From the NCBI GenBank assembly GCA_965644295.1, contig CBFFRP010000435.1, positions 1 through 64,000 of the forward strand: 64,000 nucleotides of DNA, in the 5' to 3' direction. A program made the position numbers and the translations under genes. Position 1 is the stretch's first letter; each line of letters starts with the position of its first letter. This DNA comes from Paraphysomonas bandaiensis (lineage: Eukaryota > Chrysophyceae). Under the pieces are notes generated by a model. That model ran no database searches. It saw nothing but the letters and a program-made list of their open reading frames with translations, and was not told where the DNA came from. Below, in pieces: positions 31,832 to 41,400 of the stretch.

Positions 31832-33349
31832 TTACAAAACAATCATACCATGATCCCAACCATATGGTACACCTTTTCCATTTCTTGAAGGCCATTTAAT
31901 ATCTCGACGCTGCCATCTATACTCAAAATGGTTGATGAGTAACCCACGGAACTTGTCCAAAGAATATGTACGAATATGGCGAATTGCATGTTGAGCAGTT
32001 TGAGTGCTAAACTGAACATCAGTGGTATCGTCACAGTCGTCATCACCGAATCCCACGCCAGAGCAATCATACTGACGATTTCCGTTGCAGCGTGCGTTGT
32101 CTTCAGTATCATGCCAACCCAATTCACCAGCATAACGGCTTGGAACCCCTTCTCGCCACCGTTTATCAAGACCATCCACTTCTAGAAGGAAGTTGTGAAA
32201 TGCACAGCATGTTTTCCAAATCTTGTCACAACAATGAGGATGCTTCAGACGGATACCTGTCTTTAATATGCGCCATCTACCCTTCAAAATACCAAACGTG
32301 CACTCTACATCTTTACGCATAGATTCAAGCCACTTTGACCATCGTATATCTTTGAATAGACCTGTATCCTTCATTGGAGGCACTGTGCATGACCAGTCCA
32401 AGTATCCATTGTCTGATAGGACCCATGCACCTCTGAATCGATGTGGGATACCATGGTCATCATACAGCTCGTACTCTACATCCTCATATAGCCTACCTGC
32501 ACGAATATCGCATATAAATTTATCAAATTTCACAACACTTTTATCATTCCAACTGCCTGGGCAGGATGGTGATGTTGCAAGAATTCTTCGCCGATGGTTT
32601 ACAGACACATTAAACACTCTTGTTGTCTGCTGAGCTTTATGACTCAAATGACTATTCTTTAACTTCGCAGCTATCTTTTCATGAATGATATGAACTCCAT
32701 CGGTCGATGCGATAGCTCCGTTCATTCCGGCCTCTGCATATTCATGCATGCAATCATGAATATCTGCTGGAGTCTTCGGTACTGACACCCACTTCTCAAA
32801 CATAACTGTTGATCCGACATTTATAAATTCATGGAAAAATACACGATGGACCTCTTCACTTATATAAGTGGCTTCCTCAATATCATCAAAAGTCCACCCA
32901 CGACCCATATATCGTAGGCTCCCCAACAACAATAATTCGAGTGGTGAACCAGGCCTTCCAGTGCAGTCTTCTTTCTCATAACTTTTGAACCATTTTTCCG
33001 TTCTTGCCAAACTAAGGAATTCTTGAAACGAAGCGTATGGAAGCCTAAATCTTCTCCTAAACTTGCGCAATTGTTTTTTGCTCCTTTGATCTCTCAACAC
33101 ATACTGTACGTACCAAGAGGATTTGCGTGGGTCATAATCAACCCACTTGCCTTCATCGTCGTCATAATATCCTCTCTTTCCTCTCTTTCGCTTTTTCTTC
33201 GGTTCAGGTGATGGTTGATTCTCTTCTTCGATGATCTTTTGTAGAATTCCTTCCTTGCGTCGTTTTCTCCTGCTCTCCATATATTGCATGTATAACATTG
33301 GATCCAGTTCACCGTTTGAATCAAGACAAGCACTCAGCCTAATCGACAT
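31832..33349 (-). CDS. PIF/Harbinger DDE transposase
   Basis: 505 residues from ATG 33349. The open frame extends 20 codons further up without an ATG. The basic N-terminus (KKKRKRGKRG) precedes a helical region (FRRRFRLPYASFQEFLSLAR). The DDE core shows IASTDGVHI (first Asp), CPGSWNDKSV, VLSDNGYLDW (second Asp) and VECTFGILKGRWRIL (Glu), then the conserved CCAFHNFLL. Intact, and convergent with the accessory gene. Two degraded relatives follow at 33720-34799 and 36130-36607. Confidence 0.9.
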   Translation of the reverse strand: MSIRLSACLDSNGELDPMLYMQYMESRRKRRKEGILQKIIEEENQPSPEPKKKRKRGKRGYYDDDEGKWVDYDPRKSSWYVQYVLRDQRSKKQLRKFRRRFRLPYASFQEFLSLARTEKWFKSYEKEDCTGRPGSPLELLLLGSLRYMGRGWTFDDIEEATYISEEVHRVFFHEFINVGSTVMFEKWVSVPKTPADIHDCMHEYAEAGMNGAIASTDGVHIIHEKIAAKLKNSHLSHKAQQTTRVFNVSVNHRRRILATSPSCPGSWNDKSVVKFDKFICDIRAGRLYEDVEYELYDDHGIPHRFRGAWVLSDNGYLDWSCTVPPMKDTGLFKDIRWSKWLESMRKDVECTFGILKGRWRILKTGIRLKHPHCCDKIWKTCCAFHNFLLEVDGLDKRWREGVPSRYAGELGWHDTEDNARCNGNRQYDCSGVGFGDDDCDDTTDVQFSTQTAQHAIRHIRTYSLDKFRGLLINHFEYRWQRRDIKWPSRNGKGVPYGWDHGMIVL

Positions 33350-33719
33350 AGGCTTGATAAAACTCGTGATAACAATATTATGACTCGAGGTTCCTAATAT
33401 AGGCCGCAATATTATTTCTTACCATGCCATGAATTTTGGAAAGATATGAAATCATTTCTTTCCAAGGTCCAAAATATTTTTATTTTTGACCACCGTAAGG
33501 AACGGGAAGAGCAAAAAAAAAAAATTTCATTTTTTATTTTTACCCACCGTAAGGAACGGCCTTATGGCGCAGACAGAAAGACAAAAGACAAAAACATGGA
33601 TTTTGTGTTTGAATTTGAATTTCTGTTCATTCATACTCGCTTGTTCTCACTGAATGCATTGTGAATCAGAGCATTAGCATTATAACACAAGTCACAAGTG
33701 ACAGTGTAAAGTTTATAGT

Positions 33720-34799
33720 ATGATATTTCGCGTGGGTACATTGTCCCGAAAGTACTTAGTATACAAAAAGGAGAAAACATCCTTCATCAAACAGCTTGTG
33801 AAGAAAACTCGAGCGTCCTCTGAGGATCGTATAATTGCAAGAAGAAATGTGTATGAACGTATTGACTACGATGACACGCCATGGGGCCTCCTGCTGAGGG
33901 ATGCAAGGATAAGAGACCCAACAACTCGTGAAGGTATGACTTCTGGTACTGTTTTATATATCACGTGACTCTGCATCAGGCAAGCTTTTCAGAACGCGTT
34001 TTCGAGTTCCGTATCAAATGTTTCAAGAAATAGTCCTATGGGCTAAAGATTCCTCACTTCGTAAGAATAAGTTAACAGGGCAACCCATCGCTGATACTGA
34101 CGCGATAGGTATTTTCCTGTTTAGAATATTTGAGGTTGTTTGAACTGTGTATTCTAGGTCGTAAAAGTGAAGAATACACATGACGACAACGAAGAGGAGA
34201 TAAAGGGTTTATATTTCATTTGTGATGGAGGATATCATAAATGGAGGTGCATGCAGTGTCCAGTTAAAAATACATCTGCCCATGACCTCAGAATCTGGTC
34301 AAAGTGGCTAGAATCGGTTCGCAAGGACATCGAATGCACATTCGGTATACTCAAGGGGCGTTTTCGAATTCTAAAAATTCCTATTCTGCTTCAAAGTAAA
34401 GAGAAAATTGACAATGTATTTTTCACATGCTGTTGTCTACACAATGAGATCATGAGGGATGATAACTTGTTTAAGCTGTGGGAGCAGGGTGTGGAATGGA
34501 ATGGACCAGATGGATTTCATGATTTATGCGACATAGATAAAGCATTTAAAGTTCACAGAGAAAATAACGGTAAGTTGAAAGAAGTTGTGCTTAGAGTACA
34601 GAGAGACACAGATCTAACAGATCCCAAACATCGATGTGGTACATTGTTTGATACAGTTGAAGCTGTACGTACTGAAGTTGAAAATGAGCACACTGTCCTC
34701 AGAAATAAATTTGTTAACCATTTCATGCGTATGTGTAGTGATAAAACTGTTAACCATTTCATGCGTATGTGTAGTGATAAAACTGTTGTATGGTCATAA
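33720..34799 (+). pseudogene. Harbinger-2 transposase with its central part deleted
   Basis: The 5' piece (33720-about 33934, then after a likely 46 bp intron GTATGA...CATCAG to about 34140) matches the N-terminal helical region (FRTRFRVPYQMFQEIVLWAK). The 3' piece (34167-34799) carries DGGYHKW, the second-Asp block; IECTFGILKGRFRIL, the Glu block; and CCCLHNEI. The segment with the first catalytic Asp is missing. The tail has an exact 36 bp tandem duplication (34712-34783). Downstream remnants at 35007-35605 on the minus strand are probably its accessory gene. Confidence 0.75.
34712..34783 (+). repeat. Exact 36 bp tandem duplication
   Basis: GTTAACCATTTCATGCGTAT and the next 16 bp are repeated without change, adding 12 codons (VNHFMRMCSDKT twice) to the transposase tail. 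Confidence 0.9.
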
Positions 34800-35006
34800 T
34801 TAAAAACTGATTTGTTTCATAAGTACAGTTGATTACTTAGCTCATGCAATTAACATAGCAAATAGCATATTATTATGCAGTAATTATAGTATAGCTGATA
34901 CCAACATGTGATTATATGCTATAACTAGAATTGCATTGGCATTTTGATAATCTTTCAATCGGAAACGATATCCGAGAGGTCCACAGAGTTCTCAATGACA
35001 GAAGTC

Positions 35007-35605
35007 TCAGGAGAGTCGCAAGTAAATTGCAGCATGTGAGGTGTGCTGCTCGTTGAGTTCGATGTTATAGTAAACATAGTAAACCGGAAACATAGTAAAA
35101 TAATATCTGAACTCCTCCATACGATTGTGACGGGCTGTCATTCTGACCTCATATTCTCCTATGCTATTAGAATCTCCTTCCGAATAACCAGACTCCTTCA
35201 AGCTCTTATTGCGCTGCTCCTTTCTTCCTTTCGAACCTTTTGGTATCTTTTCTTGGGGTTTCTCACTGGAAGGACCATTACCGACAATAACTTTGAAACC
35301 ATCCCAATAATGTTCCCCAGCTGGTAGGCCTACTTGCATGAACACAATAAAATCGATCGGACCAAGATAACTACCATTGGGGTCAAATGGCTTGGGGTTG
35401 CTGTCATTATTATCATATAACTCGCCTCCCGAATTTGTGCTAGAGCTCTCCTTTTCACCCTTTCAGCTTCTTTACGATTCCAGGAGAGCTCCAACGTCTT
35501 TATGAGCAACTCCCTCATCTGTACGCCGGACGGTATTGTTCCGTTGCTCTGCAATCGTCGTGGTCTTGACACCATGGGTCTCCATGCCTGCCAAAGCAAT
35601 AGCAA
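35007..35605 (-). pseudogene. Probable Harbinger-2 accessory gene remnant
   Basis: Minus-strand coding in two or more frames: one with ELSWNRKEAERVKRRALAQI (coiled coil) and one reading KPQEKIPKGSKGRKEQRN, then RMEEFRYYF near the end. Position and convergent orientation relative to the Harbinger-2 transposase copy the Harbinger-1 plan. No direct similarity is strong enough to prove it. Confidence 0.4.
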
Positions 35606-35689
35606 GCTTCTGCCAATGTTTGAGACTGTAAATCATTGCGATCTGTGCTGTTTATCAGGCATATAAGCCCTAATTAGTGCTCTATTGTG

Positions 35690-35905
35690 TAAAAATGTCT
35701 TCCACTCTTGATTTATGTCTTCGAAGACAAAAAGACATAAATTTGCTCATATTTATGTCTTTTTGTCTCCCGAAGACAGAAAGACATTTTGTCTTTTGGT
35801 CGATTTCTGTCTTTTGTCCCATTAATTCCTGCTTTTCATGCCAGGAAGACAAAATGTCTTCCGTCTTTTTGTCTTTTGTCTTCACCATAATTAGTGGCCT
35901 TAGGA
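35690..35905. repeat. GTCTTTTTGTCTT-rich repeat with inverted copies
   Basis: Numerous AAGACAAAAAGACA / TGTCTTTTTGTCTT elements in both orientations. Its right end (CACCATAATTAGTGGCCTTA, about 35882-35901) matches, inverted, TAAGGCCACTAATTATGGTG-like sequence at 29852-29872, so the two blocks enclose the Harbinger cluster as an outer inverted repeat. Confidence 0.7.
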
Positions 35906-36129
35906 CATGTCAAAATCAAAATAATTATTTTGATGTGAAATCAATATTTTTGTGGATTTCGGTGGATTTTGACTTTTGATGTGCCATTCCTTAGGACATC
36001 TCGCATCAAAATAGTATATACGGCCACGTATACACCTGTATAGCCTGGGTTGAATTCAAATGTTCAAATCAAGCAGTGTTGTCATTTAATGTGACATATA
36101 TAGTGTCATTATTATGAGCAGTGGGAGAC

Positions 36130-36607
36130 AGGAATAACATGACACGTTTGTTCAATGCTTTCGAACGTATGAAGAGGAGACGACGCTGCAGTAAGATTAT
36201 GCTGGAGTGGTTTCATCCTACGAAGAAGATCAAGAGTAAACTTCGGAGAGAGAGGAGATTTAAAAACAATTGATAATGTCTTCTTTACAAGTTGCATTCT
36301 GCATAACATATTGCTGAGTTATGATGGATATGATAAGAAGTGGGAAGAGGCGTATGACTGGAATGAATCAAACCCAGATGACGAGTACGATGACCTGTAC
36401 GATGGTACTCAGCGCAGAGTAATGGAAACCAGAGCAATGAATCGCGCAAGAAATGGTAATACACCTGTCGCAGAAGGAACTATGTTGCGTCCTTTTATTG
36501 CAGATCATATCGAAGAAGAAGTGCAGACTACACACTATGAGCTCCGTCGTGACCTTATTGTTCATCATTCTGTTGCCAGAAGGAAGCGTGAATTGATTTG
36601 GTTATAG
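36130..36607 (+). pseudogene. Harbinger-3 transposase tail
   Basis: An open stretch from about 36262 reads IDNVFFTSCILHNILLSYDG, closely parallel to IDNVFFTCCCLHNEI in Harbinger-2. It continues to 36607 with an acidic region (NPDDEYDDLYDG). Upstream sequence is scrambled and lacks a clear Glu block. A C-terminal relic only. Confidence 0.65.
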
Positions 36608-36882
36608 CTTGCTATATGTTAAGTAATTAAAATTTAAGATCCCACCCATTGTGAGCTCACATACTGTAGCTGAGGAAGTATGCAATCTTACCTAGAGACT
36701 ACTGTAGAGACTGTAAAATGAACTTAGCTGCAGACTGGAGACTGTAATATGCTAGTAGCAGAAGAATAAATGTATGCAAGAAATAAAAAGACAGTTGTGC
36801 TTGTTTAATAAGTAGTGTTAGCTTAGTAGCAATAACTGTAAAGCACACAACGAAAAGATCATACATTAGACGGGCTTTCATC

Positions 36883-38000
36883 TTAAGGAGATGGTGTCTG
36901 GAAAGGGTTAATACGCTTCTTCTTCATTGGATGATGCGGGTTACCATCGTCATCGCTATTATCTTCAGCAGTGAGATCAACAAGCGTGGGTTTGGATGGC
37001 ATACTGTTGTTTTCATAATACGACAACAATTCTTTACGAAGACGATTTGCTGAGTCTTTGTCTCCTAAGGCCTCATGCAATGCAATTTTCTTCTCAAAGT
37101 CTTCGATTTTCTGACCGTAGCATTCCAAGTCAGTGACGTAGGATTCCAATTTGTTACTCTCCTGTTGCGCAACCAAGAATTTTTTAGTTCTCTTCTTTTC
37201 GATGGCGAATTCTTCTTCCATTCTGTGCTGATTTCGTGCATCTGCTCTGCTTAATGGCGTGCTTCGATCCGCGGGCTTCGATAGATCGCAAGCCTTAATC
37301 ATTAAACTATCAGAGGAAAGAGTGCCCAACTTTTTCTTCGGTCCACAGCTTAATTCGCCACGAAGGACTGGTGAATCAAATGGTGCAGCCGGCGGACCTA
37401 GTTTTATAAATGCCAGATATGTTTGATGCATGTAATCAGGTGGGAAGTTCTTCAGCAATTGGCATTTCTCTATTTCTCGTTTTGTCATAAGGTTTGAAGC
37501 ACTGGGCTCTGTCAGAGCAGTAGAATCAGGTGATTTATCTTCACGATCATCTTGATCGTCTTGCCGGAGTTCTTTTGGACAAGGGCATTCCATAAAGGGA
37601 TATCCTCATTCTGCATCGCTCCTCCGAGTCTTTTCCATTTCTTCCAAAGCGAATTGCCTTTCGCTTGGTTGATCTTGCACTTCGCAAGTTCTTCGTGCTT
37701 CTCGATGAAGCAATCAGAAGCTGTTTTCAACAATTTCTGCCTTTCTTGTGTCGATAGCCGCGAGACAAATGCGTCGCCAGAAGCCAAATACTTATCCACT
37801 TGCCTGTTGACCATGTAAGCAATGAATACAGTGTCACAGAACTCTGATAACCTGGAGTAATAAAACGCAACCTTGAGATCCAAGAAGGATTGGTTTCCTT
37901 CCTTCTCAGCCACGGTCTCCAGCGCCGCTTCAACTGTTATTAGGTTCGAAACAAGCGTGAACACGCTTGGGGTGTTCACTTTGGTCACACTGGTGCTCAT
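36883..38000 (-). pseudogene. Probable Harbinger-3 accessory gene with one frameshift
   Basis: The first part starts at ATG 38000 (MSTSVTKVNTPSVF onward) and reads to about 37560; a second frame then continues to 36883. The two overlap over 37512-37593, so a single-base indel separates them. Together they would give about 360 residues: a helical N-terminus, a KKWKRLGGAM block, a Pro-rich middle, a coiled coil (YVTDLECYGQKIEDFEKKI) and a basic end (PMKKKRINPF). Convergent with the Harbinger-3 transposase tail, as in Harbinger-1 but flipped. Confidence 0.5.
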
Positions 38001-38157
38001 CGTGTGTTACTTCTGTCTAAAAGATGACTTATTGTGGTTATAATGGCCTTATCAACTATTTTGACGCGAGGTCAACTATTTTAGAAAGGCAGGATTTTGG
38101 GAAATGTATAGTCAATATATGTATTACATAATACAGTGAATGAGGTTATACATGTAT

Positions 38158-38444
38158 CGTAGAGGAATGAGAGGATGTTCTTTTCAGTTTAGTACTTGAA
38201 GTGACTGTATAAGATATGCATAGGGCACATAGAGGTGTATGGTGTTATATTATGCAGTGTGTAGTGTACGGCTGTAGAATAGAGGCATAATTTCCTCTTA
38301 CTGAGAAGTTCTGTAGTAACGATAAAGAGAACCTTGCTTTGACTACCTGTAGTGTAGACTGTGTGAAAGCAACGGGGGTATTCCGTCCGTTTATTGATTA
38401 GTAACATCCGTAACATTCGACCGAGTACCGTATTTTTCTCTGCG
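38158..38444 (+). repeat. copia-3 5' LTR
   Basis: 287 bp, identical by eye to 42877-43163. TATATTAT (38246-38253) could act as a TATA box, placing transcription start close to 38280-38286, exactly where the sequence complementary to the primer site begins. Confidence 0.92.
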
Positions 38445-38459
38445 TAAGAGGAAATTATG
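38445..38459 (+). promoter_or_regulatory. Candidate self-priming site of copia-3
   Basis: TAAGAGGAAATTATG begins at the first base after the LTR and is perfectly complementary over 15 nt to 38286-38300. The pairing stops at exactly this boundary. In Tf1 of fission yeast, the 5' end of the transcript folds onto the primer site and is cleaved to prime cDNA; this layout fits. The last three bases are the gag start codon. Confidence 0.7.
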
Positions 38460-41400
38460 AAGAAGACAACGAACGACAAGCCAACAAGATTTGCAAGATT
38501 CGGCAAGAAACCGAGCACCGATAGACCAGAACATGTACCGACTTTAAGATATGGTGCCAACTCGAACTTCGCCACATTCAAACAGAGGCTTGTAGTGGTG
38601 GGCATGCAAAAGTACGGTGATCTTGCACGCCTAGTAGAGCTGGACAAATATTATGAGCCCGATGCGATAAACCCAGAGGATTTTGATTTGGAAGACGACC
38701 CCTATGGAGTTAACCTCGACCTGATGAAGGACAAGACCAAGACCAGAGGGAGATTAATAGACAAGATGCGGAACGATAGATCGGCATTCTACTCATTCAT
38801 GGTAGACCATCTGAGCCACGAATCAATGGATGCAGTCAAGCTATTAGATGAATACGAGCTCATGAACAGGACTAAGGATCCTCCACTACTATGGCTGGCT
38901 ATCAAACAAACCCACAAAGTATCCACTAACTCCAGCGTAAGTACAGTGGTACGAGCAGAAGCGAGGAAAAGGTACAAAGACGCTAAACAGGGAGCATATG
39001 AGAGTATAGTTACTTATAAGGAGAGGTTTGATCATCTATTAGAAGCCTACAAAGACATGAACAACGCGGAAATGAATGAAGAAGACATCGCGATGGATTT
39101 CTTCGAAGGGCTGGACGACACGAGATATGGCGAGTTCAAAACTAGCTATCTCAACGATCTAACAATGGGAACGCAAACAGCACCTACGCATGTGAATGAG
39201 ATATATACAAAAGCATCAAAATATCTGACGCCGAAGAGAGCAACGAGAGCAGGCGGTGGATCCGCATTCGTGAGCAAATCGAAGTCTGACAAAGGCAAGA
39301 AATCAGCAGATAGCGATGATACACCAGAGCAGCAACAAGGGAACGACACGAAGTCGCACAACAGCAAACGTGGTCAGAAAAAAAGGCAGCTCATATGTTG
39401 GGGCTGCGGTGAGCCAGGCCACAGAATGAACGAATGCCCAGACAGTAGCCAAGAATCAGAAAACAAGCACTGCACGACAACAATGTTGAACGCCTTCACG
39501 TCAGGAAGCGAGCCATTCCAATGGTACGAGGTATTACTCGACAACCAGGCGGATGTCTCGGTAGTACACCCAAGACTACTGAACAATGTAAGACCGGCGT
39601 CCAAAGGATGCACCGTGGCGGGATTATCGGGACACGCACTGGAACTACCGAATGTAGGCGAGCTAGACCAATTCTTCACCTGTAAGACAGCAGATGAGCT
39701 AAGGGCAAGCGTGCTATGTCAGGCGGACGTAGAAGACATATATGAAGTGACATATAGGCAGGGAGAGTCTTTCACTGTCCACTTACCTGACAGTGATTTG
39801 ACTTTCTATCGAAAGAACAAGATGTATGTGGCCGACATGCGCGACTGGGCGACGGCCAAAGTCAACGTAACGACTGTAGCGGAGCGCGAAGCCCAATATT
39901 CGAAAGTAGAAGTCGCGAGAGCACGAGAAGCACGAGACCTGATCCGAAACTCGGGCTTCGACTCGGAGAGAGATGCTGTGCAGCTAGTGAGCGACGGAAA
40001 CGTTACAGGGGTGCGACTTACCCCGAGTGATATCAGAAGAGCTTTTGACATATATGGGAGGCCGTTCGAAGCAGTGAGAGGCAAGCAGACGAATAAGAAA
40101 GTCAGCCGGCAATACGCGGATCCGGAACTGAAGGCAGAACAGCAGAAGGAGCAAAGGCTGTACACAGACATCTTCAGTGTGAGACAGCAATCGTTCATGC
40201 TCACACTAGCGGAACCATTGGGACTAACCATCGTTACTTCACTCGAAAACGAAACAACGGATCAGTTGGGATTGGCCCTACAGGAACAAGTAAACCTGTT
40301 AAGAAGCTACGGGTACATACCGACAGTTACCTACCTGGACCCTCAGCCGGGATTCAAGGCCCTGAGAGGCAAAATCACAGGGATGGAGATTGACGTGGCA
40401 GGGGCTGGAGATCACCTGGACAAGATCGACGCGAAGATTAGGCGACTCAAAGAGACAATACGCAGTGTACATTCAGGGCTACCATGGAACCTACCAGATG
40501 CCAACGTCAGAGACCTGGTGAGATACGCCAACAGCCGCATGAACTTGAGGAGGCCATCCACCAATGGCACAACTGTAGCACCGCGAGTGGCATTGACTGG
40601 TCGGAAACCCAATTATAAAAAGGAACTGTCACTGGCTTTCGGGGACTACGTAGAATGCTATGACCCGAAGGTCAAGAGCAATAACGCGGAGCAGGCCAGA
40701 ACAGAACCATGTATCGCGCTGTACCCATCCGGCAACGCAAACGGGAGTTGGATATTTTTAAACCTTAAAACAAATAAATATGTGAGTAGGACCAACTGGG
40801 TGAAGATGGTGACCACGCAAATAGTAATCGACGCCGTGAATAGAATATCGTCATTGCACAACAAGTCACACTCACCTGTCACGACCAGTGAGAATGAGAG
40901 TCGAGAGATCGAGGATACCACGCCACCAGCTGAGAATGACGAGATCGATAAGCCGAAGGAGCCTCACGAGGAGGGGCAGATGACAGCCATTGACACAGAC
41001 GAAGGGCACGGCCACACAGAAGAGAGAGAGAGAACAAAAATCACGGAACTAGTCGACGATGATGGCGACAGGGCTGATGGGCCGAGCGAACAGGAACCGG
41101 GCGCTGCAACACCCAACGACATCGACGATCCGGAAATTACAGGGGTGGAAACTACAGGGATGACACACAATACAAGCGAAGTACTATCATCACCATCAGC
41201 CGGAGTATCATCACCATCAGCCGGAGCAAGGATAGCGGCAGGCACAAGAAGAAAGCCCGTAATGTATCGAGCCTATCACACAAGCGTAACCAAAGGCTTA
41301 AAGGAACACGGCAAAGAAGCCTACCTGGCGATAGTACGGGAGCTGAAGCAGCTGCTGCATGAAAAAAAGGCGATAGTTCCAGTACACCGGAGTGACCTGT

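Larger units (their letters stand above)
29945..33561. mobile_element. Complete PIF/Harbinger transposon (Harbinger-1), 3.6 kb
   Basis: Terminal inverted repeats start GGCCGTTCCTTACGG at 29945 and, inverted, end at 33561, with similarity extending about 45 bp inward. TTA flanks both ends (29942-29944 and 33562-33564), the usual Harbinger target duplication. The CGTTCCTTACGGT motif recurs inside the ends (about 30015, 30065 and 33490), likely transposase contact sites. Two convergent genes fill it: an accessory protein (30317-31617, plus) and a DDE transposase (31832-33349, minus), the standard two-gene Harbinger plan. Confidence 0.9.

Noticed and set aside
37512-37593. Programmed frameshift in the Harbinger-3 accessory gene
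   Set aside because: No slippery heptamer is evident, and the neighbouring transposase is a relic, so a simple indel is more likely.
36000-38090. Exact TIRs for Harbinger-3 from CTCGCATCAAAATAG (about 35999) and its inverse near 38060
   Set aside because: The match is short and made of a motif common to local MITEs. No convincing TTA pair, so no borders are claimed.
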